A stretch of DNA of 64,000 bases, from the NCBI GenBank assembly GCA_001449105.1, contig LNIY01000095.1, positions 124,001 through 188,000 on the forward strand, read 5' to 3'. Positions within the stretch are counted from its first letter, which is position 1, and each line of letters opens with the position of its first letter. Made by a program: the position numbers and the translations under genes. Positions 49,467-57,903 of the stretch are shown one piece after another. The notes below the pieces were generated by a model that worked only from the letters and a program-made list of their open reading frames with translations, was not told the origin of the DNA and made no database searches. This stretch comes from Caulobacter vibrioides. GTDB taxonomy: Bacteria; Pseudomonadota; Alphaproteobacteria; Caulobacterales; Caulobacteraceae.

Positions 49467-50606
49467 ATGTTGGACGTCGAGACCCTGCACCCTGCCGAAC
49501 TGGCCCCCGCGGACGTCGCCCTGTGGCGCGCCTTCGCGAAGGCCGATCCTATCCTGGCCAGCCCGTTGCTTGGCCCGGACTTCGCCCTGGCCGTCGGCAA
49601 GGTGCGGGAGGACGCGCGGGTCGCGGTGATTCGTCGTGGCGGCGAGACGGTCGGCTTCCTCGCCCACCATCGTCGTCCCGGCGGCGTCGCCCGTCCCATC
49701 GGCGCCCCGCTTTCGGACTATCACGGCCTGGTCGCCAAGCCGGGCGCCGAGATCGACGCGGCCCAGGTGCTGCGCGCCGCCGACCTGGCGCTGTTTCGCT
49801 ATACCGGCCTGGTCGACCCCGCGAACGCCTTCCAGGCCCAGCCGGCCACGCCGGCCTATGTCATCGACACGCAGGGCGACGCCGAGGCCTATCTGGAGGC
49901 CGTCCGCGCCGGCAGCCCCAAGAAGATCAAGAACTACCGCCGCCTCGACAACAAGCTAGGCCGCGAGATGGGCCAGGTGGTGCTGAAGGCCGGCGACGAC
50001 AGCCAGGACGCCTTCGACCAGCTGATCGCCTGGAAGCGCGAGCAGATCGAGCGCACCGGCGTGCACGACTTCCTGCGCCCGCGATGGACCCGCGACCTCT
50101 TCCAGACGCTGTTCGAGCAGCGCGAGGGCGACTTCAGCGGCCTGATGATCAACCTCTATGCCGGCGACCAGCTGGTGGCGGGGCATTTCGGGATCCGGCA
50201 GGGCGCGATCTATCACCCGTGGATCGCCTCGACCAATCCGGCCTTCGGGGCCTGGTCGCCGGGCCAGATATTCTTCCTGCGCGCCATCGCCGCCATGCCG
50301 GGGCTGGGCCTGACCCGCTACGACCTGGGCCCCGGCGCCGACCACTACAAGCACTCCTACGGCCTGACCCAGACCCTGATCGCCGACGGCGCTGCCACGG
50401 CCGCCAGCATGGCCGGCCGCGTGGCCGGCTCGGTCGAGGGCGTCTGGGCCCTGGCCGGCGCCAACGGCGCGGGTCCGGTCGCCCGCCTGCGCCGCCGCAT
50501 GGACATCATCGCCAGCACCGAGCTGACCATGGGCGGCGTGGTGAAGGGGCTGGTCGACGCCGTCGCCGCCCAGGGCAAGCGCCGAAACGCGACGATGGAG
50601 GTCTGA
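49467..50606 (+). CDS. FemAB/CelD-like GNAT acyltransferase
   Basis: A 379-residue protein of the CelD/BcsL-type double-GNAT family. The N-half is degenerate; the C-half has YLEAVRAGSPKKIKNYRRLDNKLGREMG (142-169), a GNAT core with LMINLYAGDQLVAGHFGIRQG (226-246) and the family motif YDLGPGADHYKHSYGL (285-300). In Caulobacter, relatives such as HfsK modify holdfast polysaccharide. ATG 49467 is preferred to GTG 49461 because CAGAGG is spaced for it. Its stop overlaps the ATG of the glycosyltransferase (TGATG). It is the first gene of a three-gene cluster. Confidence 0.83.
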   Translation: MLDVETLHPAELAPADVALWRAFAKADPILASPLLGPDFALAVGKVREDARVAVIRRGGETVGFLAHHRRPGGVARPIGAPLSDYHGLVAKPGAEIDAAQVLRAADLALFRYTGLVDPANAFQAQPATPAYVIDTQGDAEAYLEAVRAGSPKKIKNYRRLDNKLGREMGQVVLKAGDDSQDAFDQLIAWKREQIERTGVHDFLRPRWTRDLFQTLFEQREGDFSGLMINLYAGDQLVAGHFGIRQGAIYHPWIASTNPAFGAWSPGQIFFLRAIAAMPGLGLTRYDLGPGADHYKHSYGLTQTLIADGAATAASMAGRVAGSVEGVWALAGANGAGPVARLRRRMDIIASTELTMGGVVKGLVDAVAAQGKRRNATMEV

Positions 50607-51526
50607 TGGCCCGCGTGACGATCATGATCCCGACCCAGCGTCGGCTCGGCGGCCTGGCCGTCGCGGCCCGCTCGGTCCTGGCCCAGGCCGGGGTGGATCA
50701 TTCCGAGCTGGAACTCGTGATCGTCGACAACGACCAGGTCCCGTCCGCTCGCGACGTGGCCCAGACCCTGGCGGCCGAGGCCCCGTTTCCCGTCCACTAC
50801 GTGCACGAGCCCCGCGCCGGGGTGGCCAACGCCCGCAACGCCGGCATGGCCAAGGCTTCAGGGCAGTTCATCGCCTTCCTCGACGACGACGAGGAGGCCC
50901 CGGCCGGCTGGCTGGCCGCGCTGCTGGCCGCCCAGGAGCGCTACGCCGCGGACGTGGTCTTCGGTCCCGTTCGCGCCCGCGCGCCCGACAGCGTCACCGA
51001 GCACCGCGACTATCTGGAGCGGTTCTTCTCGCGCGTCGGCCCCGCCGAGGCCGGCGTGATCGACCACTACTACGGCTGCGGCGACAGCCTGCTGAAGCGC
51101 TCGAGCCTGCCCGATCCGGTCGCCCCCTTCGCGGCCGAGCGCAACCACATCGGCGGCGAGGACGACATGCTGTTCGGCCACATGCGGGCCGCCGGCGCGG
51201 TCTTCGCCTGGGAGCCGGCCGCCTTCGTCTGGGAAGACCCCGTGCCCGACCGCCTGACCCTCGACTACACGATCCGCCGGGCCTTCGCCTACGGCCAGGG
51301 TCCCTCGGCCCACTGCGCCGCCGCCGTGCCGCCCGACCGGGTAGGGGTGGCCCGCTGGATGGCCGTCGGAATCGTCCAGGCCGCCCTGTTCGGGGCCGTG
51401 GCCGGCTTCAAGTGGCTGACCCGCGCCGGCGACCGGGCCGAATGGCTCGACCGCGCCGCCCGGGGCCTGGGCAAGACCCTCTGGTGGGGCCCCTTCAAGA
51501 TCCATTTCTACGGACACACGGCGTGA
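50606..51526 (+). CDS. Family 2 glycosyltransferase
   Basis: A 306-residue GT-A enzyme. It begins RVTIMIPTQRRLGGLAVAARSVLAQ, has VIVDNDQ (38-44), HEPRAGVANARNAGMAKASG and the DDD metal motif FLDDDEEAP (91-99). The acceptor region holds GGEDDMLFGHM (ED) and WEP. A hydrophobic helix near residues 255-275 (VGIVQAALFGAVAGFKWL) suggests membrane contact. One-base overlap with the acyltransferase gene implies coupled translation. Donor and acceptor unknown. Confidence 0.88.
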   Translation: MARVTIMIPTQRRLGGLAVAARSVLAQAGVDHSELELVIVDNDQVPSARDVAQTLAAEAPFPVHYVHEPRAGVANARNAGMAKASGQFIAFLDDDEEAPAGWLAALLAAQERYAADVVFGPVRARAPDSVTEHRDYLERFFSRVGPAEAGVIDHYYGCGDSLLKRSSLPDPVAPFAAERNHIGGEDDMLFGHMRAAGAVFAWEPAAFVWEDPVPDRLTLDYTIRRAFAYGQGPSAHCAAAVPPDRVGVARWMAVGIVQAALFGAVAGFKWLTRAGDRAEWLDRAARGLGKTLWWGPFKIHFYGHTA

Positions 51527-51536
51527 GGCTGGCGTC

Positions 51537-52475
51537 ATGACCATCATCCACGACTGGACCCCCGAGAAGGCCAAGGCCTTCGGCCGCGAGAACCTCGTCT
51601 TCAAGCACGGCCTGCACGAGCGGCCGATGTTCGACGACGAAGGCCTGGCGCGCCTGCTCGACCGCTATCCGCGCGAGCTGCTGGGCGTCTTCACCATGGG
51701 CGAGGACCCCAAGGCCTGGACCACCTGGCGCAAGGGCTCGGCCGGCAATCTGTCGGGCGACCAGTTGCTCGACGCCGCCAAGGCCGGCCGCATCTGGCTG
51801 AACCTGCGCCACACCAACGACCACGTCCCCGAATACGCCGCCCTGTGCGACGAGATTTTCGCCGAGAAGGAGGCGCAGGTTCCGGGCCTGAAGACCTTCA
51901 AGCGCGATCTGGGCATGCTGATCAGCAGCGCCAACGCCCAGGTCTTCTACCACCTCGACGTGCCGCTCGTGTCGCTGTGGCAGGTTCGCGGCGTCAAGAA
52001 GGTCTGGGTCTATCCGGTGGCCGACCCCTATGTGGGCGACCTGGCTCTGGAGAAGATCGTGCTGCGCGAGACCGCCGAGCAGTTCGCCTTCGAGCCCTCC
52101 TGGGACGCCGGCGCCCAGGCCGTCGAGATGACGCCCGGGACCATGGTGACCTGGAAGCAGAACGCCCCGCACCGGATCGAGAACGGCCCGATGCTGAACG
52201 TCTCGATCTCGATCGAATTCATGACCCCGCCGGCCCTGATGCGCGCCAACGTCATCTACGCCAACGGCGTGCTGCGCCGGCGCCTGGGCGCCAGTCCCAA
52301 GGTCCAGGCGGGCTTCGGCCCCACGGCGCTGGGCAAGCTGGCCATCGCCCGCGGCGCCAAGGCCCTGAACCTCCAGACCCCGCACGTGCGCCATCTGCCG
52401 GTGACCTTCGGCCTGGATGCGGCCCGGCCGGGGGTTCTGGTCGAGGGGGCTCAAGGGCGCGTATCCGGCGCCTGA
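51537..52475 (+). CDS. JmjC/cupin-like protein, possible Fe(II)/2-oxoglutarate oxygenase
   Basis: A 312-residue protein. A cupin-like core near residues 130-215 shows HLD (139-141, HxD), VSLWQVRGVKKVWVYP with Lys154/155, PGTMVTWKQNAPHRIENG (200-217, distal His212) and VSISIEFM. This matches JmjC/cupin-8 proteins that bind iron and hydroxylate proteins or small molecules, though some are regulators. It starts 10 bases after the glycosyltransferase, so is likely in the same operon. Whether it has catalysis depends on the complete metal and 2-oxoglutarate set. Confidence 0.72.
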   Translation: MTIIHDWTPEKAKAFGRENLVFKHGLHERPMFDDEGLARLLDRYPRELLGVFTMGEDPKAWTTWRKGSAGNLSGDQLLDAAKAGRIWLNLRHTNDHVPEYAALCDEIFAEKEAQVPGLKTFKRDLGMLISSANAQVFYHLDVPLVSLWQVRGVKKVWVYPVADPYVGDLALEKIVLRETAEQFAFEPSWDAGAQAVEMTPGTMVTWKQNAPHRIENGPMLNVSISIEFMTPPALMRANVIYANGVLRRRLGASPKVQAGFGPTALGKLAIARGAKALNLQTPHVRHLPVTFGLDAARPGVLVEGAQGRVSGA

Positions 52476-52594
52476 TACAAGAGGGTGCTCGATCTCGGAC
52501 CCTTCGATGTGCTGGGATCAGCCTTAGGCTTCGCCTAGAAGGCGGTGCAGGCGAACTTGGCGGGTTGGCGCTGAGACACTTTCGGGGCGCAGCC

Positions 52595-53308
52595 GTGAAC
52601 GAACATCTGGCGGACCTTGAAAAGCTCAGGGCGCGCATCGCAGGGCTCCGAGCCAAGACCACGGACAATGGCTGCACGGAAGCCGAAGCCATGTCGGCCG
52701 CCGCGAAGGTCGCCGAACTGCTCGATCGATACGACCTTTCCCTCACTGACGTTGAACTCCGCGATACGCTGTGTGAGCGGCGCGAATACGAGACGCACCG
52801 CAATAAGCGGATACCGCTGGGCGATTGCATCGTCGCCATCGCCAGTTTTTGTGATTGCCGAGTTTGGCGCGAGAAGGACCCGACCGGAGAGTCTCGGTAC
52901 GTATTCTTTGGGCTCGCTTCGGATATCGAAGTCGCGCACTACCTGACCGAACTGATCGACGGTGCTGTTCGGTTCGAGCTTGGCCGCTACAAGACCTCTG
53001 CCGACTATCAGCGATTTCGGCACAAGGATCGACATGTGGCCAACGCCTCGTTCACTCTGGGCATGGTCGCGTCCATCGCAGACAAGCTGACCGCGATGAA
53101 GGCCGGGCGCGACCGGGTGAACAGCGACGCCGGGCGTGATCTCGTCGTTCTCAAGTCGGCCGTCGTTGATGCAGAACTCGACAAGCTCGATCTGAAACTG
53201 AGGACGGTGCTCCGGCCAGCCCGCATGGTGGCGCCGGAGGCATATGGAGCCGGCGGCGTCGCGGGCGCGTCTCTAGCCATCGATCTCGGCGACCCGAAGA
53301 CCGCGTAG
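52595..53308 (+). CDS. DUF2786 domain protein, possible mobile-element relic
   Basis: A 237-residue protein starting with GTG. The N-terminus (HLADLEKLRARIAGLRAKTTDNGCTEAEAMSAAAKVAELLDRYDLS) fits DUF2786, and the following domain (YVFFGLASDIEVAHYLTELIDGAVRFE) fits the partner domain often joined to it. DUF2786 proteins are common in phage and plasmid regions. Codon use is visibly less GC-rich than in neighbours. The start is uncertain because the upstream 120 bases are also open; the ribosome site is poor. Confidence 0.72.
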   Translation: MNEHLADLEKLRARIAGLRAKTTDNGCTEAEAMSAAAKVAELLDRYDLSLTDVELRDTLCERREYETHRNKRIPLGDCIVAIASFCDCRVWREKDPTGESRYVFFGLASDIEVAHYLTELIDGAVRFELGRYKTSADYQRFRHKDRHVANASFTLGMVASIADKLTAMKAGRDRVNSDAGRDLVVLKSAVVDAELDKLDLKLRTVLRPARMVAPEAYGAGGVAGASLAIDLGDPKTA

Positions 53309-53436
53309 CGCCCCTGTCGCCAATGATCACTAAGTAAGCAAAAACTTCATTACGACTCCCATCCTCGTTCCTCCAGCCCCGTCGCGCGCCATCCCGCCTT
53401 GCCCGTCGCCCGGCTTTGTCGCACTGCTAGGGCAAG

Positions 53437-53961
53437 ATGAGTCAGGCTGTCACGATCGAACTGGGGGAGGGCGGCGCGCACGACGCCCGCGCCCTGCGCA
53501 ACGCTTTCGGGTGCTTCACCACGGGGGTCACCGTCGTCACGACGCTGGGCGAGGACGGCCGCCGCGTCGGGCTGACGGCCAACTCCTTCACCTCGGTGTC
53601 GCTGGACCCGCCGCTGGCCCTGGTCTGCGTCGACCTGAAGTCGTCCAGCCTGCCGGCGCTGGACGCCGCCGGCCGCTTCGCCGTCAACGTGCTGCACGCC
53701 GACCATCAGGCCCTGGCTCGCCAGTTCGTCCAGAAGGACACCGACCGCTTCGCCGGCGTCGACACCGAGACCTGGCGCACCGGCGTGCCGATCCTGCCCG
53801 GCTGCATGGCCAATTTCGAATGCGAGACCCACCACGTCTTCGACGCCGGCGACCACCGGGTCTATGTCGGGCGAGTGGTCAAGCTGCGCTACGACCCCGA
53901 CCACGAGCCGCTTGTCTACCTGCAGGGCCGGTTCCGCCGGGTGCACGTGGACGCGGAGTGA
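53437..53961 (+). CDS. Flavin reductase family protein
   Basis: A 174-residue FMN-binding split-barrel protein. It has RNAFGCFTTGVTVVTTLGEDGRRVGLTANSFTSVSLDPPLALVC, the flavin site of HpaC-type NAD(P)H:flavin oxidoreductases, then FAVNVLHADHQALARQF and a C-terminal PLVYLQGRF. It supplies reduced flavin to a monooxygenase partner not seen in this window. Preceded by a weakly AT-rich leader. Confidence 0.9.
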   Translation: MSQAVTIELGEGGAHDARALRNAFGCFTTGVTVVTTLGEDGRRVGLTANSFTSVSLDPPLALVCVDLKSSSLPALDAAGRFAVNVLHADHQALARQFVQKDTDRFAGVDTETWRTGVPILPGCMANFECETHHVFDAGDHRVYVGRVVKLRYDPDHEPLVYLQGRFRRVHVDAE

Positions 53962-54120
53962 GCCAAAGCGCGCCAGGGTTAGGTGTAGGCGGCTGACCCG
54001 CCCGGGCGCGCGCCAAATGTCTGAACCTGGAGCCCGAAGGGATCCGGGGAGATATTTTCCACGATACGCGCCGTTTCTCGGATGCTAATGACGCCGAAAA
54101 ACAGCGTTAGGGAGCGCATC

Positions 54121-55617
54121 ATGCGAGACATCGCCCATTTCGTGAACGGCCAAGCCTTCAACGGCGCCTCGGGGCGCTACGGCGACGTCTTCAATCCCAA
54201 CACCGGCGAGGTCCAGGCCCGCGTCCAGTTCGCCACCGACGGCGAGATCGACGCCGCCGTCCAGGCCGCCGCGAAAGCACAAGTCGGATGGGGGGCTGTC
54301 AACCCGCAGCGCCGCGCCCGGGTGATGTTCGAGTTCAAGCGCCTGATCGAGCGCGACATGAACAGCCTGGCCGAGATCCTGTCGTCCGAGCACGGCAAGG
54401 TCATCGCCGATAGCAAGGGCGACATTCAGCGCGGCCTGGAAGTCATTGAATTCGCCTGCGGAATCCCGCACATCCTCAAGGGCGAATACACCGAGGGCGC
54501 AGGCCCCGGCATCGACGTCTATTCGATGCGCCAGCCGCTGGGCGTCTGCGCCGGCATCACCCCGTTCAACTTCCCCGCCATGATCCCGATGTGGATGTTC
54601 GGCATCGCCATCGCGGTCGGCAACACCTTCATCCTCAAGCCGTCGGAGAAGGATCCGACGGTTCCGGTCAAGCTGGCCGAGCTGATGATGGAGGCCGGCG
54701 CGCCCGAAGGCGTGCTCAACGTGATCCACGGCGACAAGAGCGCCGTCGACGCCATCCTGACCCATCCGCTGATCCGGGCGGTCAGCTTCGTTGGCAGCTC
54801 CGACATCGCCCACTACGTCTATCAGACCGGCACGGCGCACGGCAAGCGCGTCCAGGCCATGGGCGGCGCCAAGAACCACGGCATCGTTCTGCCCGACGCC
54901 GACCTCGACCAGGTGGTCAAGGACCTGTCGGGCGCGGCTTTCGGATCCGCTGGCGAGCGCTGCATGGCCCTGCCGGTCGTCGTTCCGGTCGGCAAGAAGA
55001 CCGCCGACGAGCTGCGCGAGCGCCTGGTGGCCGAGATCGACACCCTGAAGGTCGGCGTCTCCACCGACACGGCCGCACACTACGGCCCCGTGGTCAGCGC
55101 CCAGCACCGCGCCAAGATCGCCGACTACATCCAGATCGGCGTCGACGAGGGCGCCGAACTGGTGGTCGACGGCCGCGACTTCCACCTGCAGGGCTTCGAG
55201 AAGGGCTTCTTCATCGGCCCGTCGCTGTTCGACGGCGTCAAGAAGGGTATGAAGACCTACCAGGAAGAGATCTTCGGCCCGGTGCTGCAGATGGCGCGCG
55301 CCGAAAGCTTCGAGGAAGCCATTGCCCTGCCGTCCGAGCACCAGTACGGCAACGGCGTGGCCATCTTCACCCGCAACGGCCGCGCCGCCCGCGAATTCGC
55401 CGCTCGCGTCAACGTCGGCATGGTGGGCATCAACGTGCCGATCCCGGTGCCGGTGGCCTATCACACCTTCGGCGGCTGGAAGCGCAGCGCCTTCGGCGAC
55501 ACCAACCAGCACGGCGTCGAGGGCGTGAAGTTCTACACCAAGGTCAAGACGGTCACGGCCCGCTGGCCGGAGGGCGACGTCGAGGACAGCGCCTTCGTCA
55601 TCCCGACGATGAAGTAG
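54121..55617 (+). CDS. mmsA: CoA-acylating methylmalonate-semialdehyde dehydrogenase
   Basis: A 498-residue aldehyde dehydrogenase superfamily enzyme acting in valine and myo-inositol catabolism, making propionyl-CoA. Seen are HFVNGQAFNGASGRYGDVFNPNTGEV, LGVCAGITPFNFPAMIPMWMF, FVGSSDIAHYVYQTG and the catalytic Cys in FGSAGERCMALPVVV (about residue 281), followed by the MmsA-typical GPVVSAQHRAKI. ATG 54121 was chosen because AGGGAG precedes it. The intended reading frame also opens at 54082. Confidence 0.95.
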   Translation: MRDIAHFVNGQAFNGASGRYGDVFNPNTGEVQARVQFATDGEIDAAVQAAAKAQVGWGAVNPQRRARVMFEFKRLIERDMNSLAEILSSEHGKVIADSKGDIQRGLEVIEFACGIPHILKGEYTEGAGPGIDVYSMRQPLGVCAGITPFNFPAMIPMWMFGIAIAVGNTFILKPSEKDPTVPVKLAELMMEAGAPEGVLNVIHGDKSAVDAILTHPLIRAVSFVGSSDIAHYVYQTGTAHGKRVQAMGGAKNHGIVLPDADLDQVVKDLSGAAFGSAGERCMALPVVVPVGKKTADELRERLVAEIDTLKVGVSTDTAAHYGPVVSAQHRAKIADYIQIGVDEGAELVVDGRDFHLQGFEKGFFIGPSLFDGVKKGMKTYQEEIFGPVLQMARAESFEEAIALPSEHQYGNGVAIFTRNGRAAREFAARVNVGMVGINVPIPVPVAYHTFGGWKRSAFGDTNQHGVEGVKFYTKVKTVTARWPEGDVEDSAFVIPTMK

Positions 55618-55633
55618 CGGCAGGGCGGCGACG

Positions 55634-56596
55634 ATGCGGCAGACCCGTCGAACCGTCGCCGCCGGCGTCCTGGCTTCCGGCCTCGCGCCCGGCGCGGCCC
55701 TGGCGGCCGCCGACCTGGCGCTGGTCGCCCAGTACGGCGCGCCGGAGGCTCCGGTCACGGTCTTCGAAACCGACGACGGCGGCCTGGCCGTCTTCGCCCA
55801 TGGCCGGCCGCCCAGGCGGCTCTCGCTGGTCGCTCCGGGCCGCTACGCCGTCGAGGGCGGCGGCGAGCTGCTGGCGACCGCGCGGGGCGTCCGCCTGGAC
55901 GGCGCCTTCCTGCCCCGGCGGGATTTCGGCGCCGAGGTTCAGGCGGGCATCCGCCGCACCGTCCGCGCCGATCCCAAGGCCCTGCGGGCCCGCGCCCTGG
56001 CGGCGAGCCCGCCGAGGGAAACCGGCGACTTCCTGCCGGCCGACCTCGTCGATCTGGCGACGATCGACCCAGGCATCCGTTTCGACATCCGCTATGCCGG
56101 CCGCGACAACTTCATGGGGCTGAAGCTCTACGAGCGGCCCGCGGCCTGGCTGCAACGACCGGCCGCGCAAGCCGTCGGCCGCGCCGCCACGGTCCTGGCC
56201 GCCCAGGGTTACGGCCTGACCATCCACGACGCCTACCGCCCCTGGTTCGTCACCTGGATGTTCTGGGAGGCGACCCCGCCGGCCAGCCGCGCCTTCGTCG
56301 CCGACCCCGCCAAGGGCTCTCGTCACAATCGCGGCTGCGCGGTGGATCTGACGCTGCACGACCTTGCGACCGGCGCGGTCGTCGACATGCCCAGCCGCTA
56401 CGACGAGATGTCGACCCGCTCCTACGCCGACTTCGCCGGCGGCGCGGCCCGCCAGCGGACGCTGCGCAAGGTCCTGCGCGAAGCCATGGTCGCCGAGGGC
56501 TTCGAGGTCTATCCCGAGGAGTGGTGGCACTTCGACTTCGGCGCCTGGCGCCGCTACCCGATCGGCACGAAGACCTTCACGCAGCTGGCGGGGTAG
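55634..56596 (+). CDS. VanX-family D-Ala-D-Ala dipeptidase with an extra N-terminal domain
   Basis: A 320-residue exported protein with a twin-arginine-like signal (MRQTRRTVAAGVLASGLAPGAALA). Residues about 30-130 form an additional beta-rich region not found in VanX. The C-terminal 190 residues are M15D-like: TIDPGIRFDIRYAGRDNFMG, YRPWFVTW, zinc ligands in SRHNRGCAVDLTL (about residues 230-242) and EWWHFDFG (about 295-302). It would cleave D-Ala-D-Ala in the periplasm, for peptidoglycan recycling rather than resistance. It starts 16 bases after mmsA. Confidence 0.85.
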   Translation: MRQTRRTVAAGVLASGLAPGAALAAADLALVAQYGAPEAPVTVFETDDGGLAVFAHGRPPRRLSLVAPGRYAVEGGGELLATARGVRLDGAFLPRRDFGAEVQAGIRRTVRADPKALRARALAASPPRETGDFLPADLVDLATIDPGIRFDIRYAGRDNFMGLKLYERPAAWLQRPAAQAVGRAATVLAAQGYGLTIHDAYRPWFVTWMFWEATPPASRAFVADPAKGSRHNRGCAVDLTLHDLATGAVVDMPSRYDEMSTRSYADFAGGAARQRTLRKVLREAMVAEGFEVYPEEWWHFDFGAWRRYPIGTKTFTQLAG

Positions 56597-56603
56597 GGCC
56601 CGC

Positions 56604-57035
56604 CTAATCCAGCCACTCGAAGCTGACGACCGCCCAGCCGTAGGCGCGAATCCGCCAGCCGCCGTCCTCGCGCCCCTGCACGAAGCTCCAGCCACCGTGC
56701 TCGACGAACCGCCGGCCGTCGCGCACGCCGCTCCACTCGGTCGGCAGGGTGAAGTGCACGGTCTCGTCGGTCGTCACGAAATCCTGCGCCGCGCCGAACA
56801 CATGCTTCAGCTCGCCGATTCCGCCCGCGTGCCCGGTCATGATCGCGCGCCATCGGGCGAGCCCGGCCTGACCCAGGAACACATGCGGCGGAAAGTTCTC
56901 CAGGATCGTCACCTCGCCGGTCGAGAACACGCCGGCAAGCAAGCGGTCGTCGACCGTTTCCAGGAAGCGGGCCAAGGCTTCGGGAGCGGCCATCATGGCT
57001 GTGTCCGGCGTTTCAATCGTCGCGCTCTCGCTCAT
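56604..57035 (-). CDS. SnoaL/NTF2-like protein
   Basis: A 143-residue protein with the cone-shaped NTF2 fold pattern (ALARFLETVDDRLLAGVFSTGEVTILENFPPHVFLG) and a C-terminal HGGWSFVQGREDGGWRIRAYGW strand. Such proteins are often isomerases or hydrolases of small molecules; function unknown. Convergent with the dipeptidase gene with 7 bases between stops. Confidence 0.75.
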   Translation of the reverse strand: MSESATIETPDTAMMAAPEALARFLETVDDRLLAGVFSTGEVTILENFPPHVFLGQAGLARWRAIMTGHAGGIGELKHVFGAAQDFVTTDETVHFTLPTEWSGVRDGRRFVEHGGWSFVQGREDGGWRIRAYGWAVVSFEWLD

Positions 57036-57116
57036 CGACTTCGTCTCCTTGCGGCCAGCGCCAGCCCAGCGCGATTCCTGAGCGCCATCACGGCCTGAGC
57101 AGCGCTCCAGCGGTCT

Positions 57117-57860
57117 TTAGAGCAGGGTATGCTTGGGTCTTGTCGTCCCAAGGCGGTCTCGCAGCCCCAGGGCGTCGGTCGTCGCCGCGCCGAGCTTGGT
57201 GTTGTCGAAGACGCACCATGTCTCCGCCGAGTCAGCTTCCGAGCGCAGCCGCGCCGCCAGCCGGTCGAGGGTCTCCGGCGGATAGGCGCTTTCGTAGATG
57301 TCTGGCGAGCCGTGCCAGCGTCGATAGACCAGGCTGGACGCGCCGCCGGGCTTCGCTGCCTCCGGAACGATCGCGGGATCGGCCGCGACGCGCGCCACGC
57401 CGAACGAGGACAGCAGGACCTCGGCCTCTGCCGTAAACCAGGTGACATGACGAGGCTCAAGCACGGTCGCTGCGTTGGTGCGCAGGCGCCAGTCGACCAG
57501 GAACCGCTCGGCCAGGCCGGCGTCGAACTTCAGGCTGGGCGGCAGCTGGATCAGGAGCGGGCCGCGCTTGTCGCCCAGGCCGTCGGTCTCGTCGAGGAAC
57601 CGCGCCATCAGGTCGCCGGTATCGGCCAAACGTCGTTCGTGCGTGATCGTCCTGGGCGCCTTCACCGCCAACCGGAAATCCTTGGGCGTGCTGGCCGCCC
57701 AGCGCTCATAGGTCTTGCGCTGATGCGGCCGATAGAAGGACGAGTTGATCTCCACGCAGCCGAACACGGCCGCGTAGCGCTCCAGACTGGTCCCCGCGAC
57801 TGGAAACGCCTCCAGGGCGCGTGGAAAGCTCCAGCCAGCCGTGCCGATGCGAATGTCCAT
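57117..57860 (-). CDS. DUF72 protein (YecE-like)
   Basis: A 247-residue TIM-barrel-like protein: IRIGTAGWSFP at the N-terminus, the catalytic-looking EINSSFYRPHQRKTYERWAASTPKDFRLAVKAPRTITHERRL, LIQLPPSLKFD and a C-terminal DNTKLGAATTDALGLR. The family is conserved and its biochemical role is poorly understood. It reads away from the endonuclease III-like gene's end with 43 bases between. Confidence 0.9.
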   Translation of the reverse strand: MDIRIGTAGWSFPRALEAFPVAGTSLERYAAVFGCVEINSSFYRPHQRKTYERWAASTPKDFRLAVKAPRTITHERRLADTGDLMARFLDETDGLGDKRGPLLIQLPPSLKFDAGLAERFLVDWRLRTNAATVLEPRHVTWFTAEAEVLLSSFGVARVAADPAIVPEAAKPGGASSLVYRRWHGSPDIYESAYPPETLDRLAARLRSEADSAETWCVFDNTKLGAATTDALGLRDRLGTTRPKHTLL

Positions 57861-57903
57861 CCTGGGCCAGCGCGCGGCGCGGCGTTCGGTTCAGTGCCTA
57901 GAC

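Noticed and set aside
52535-53035. 166-residue minus-strand frame opposite the DUF2786 gene
   Set aside because: The plus frame matches a known domain; the antisense frame shows none.
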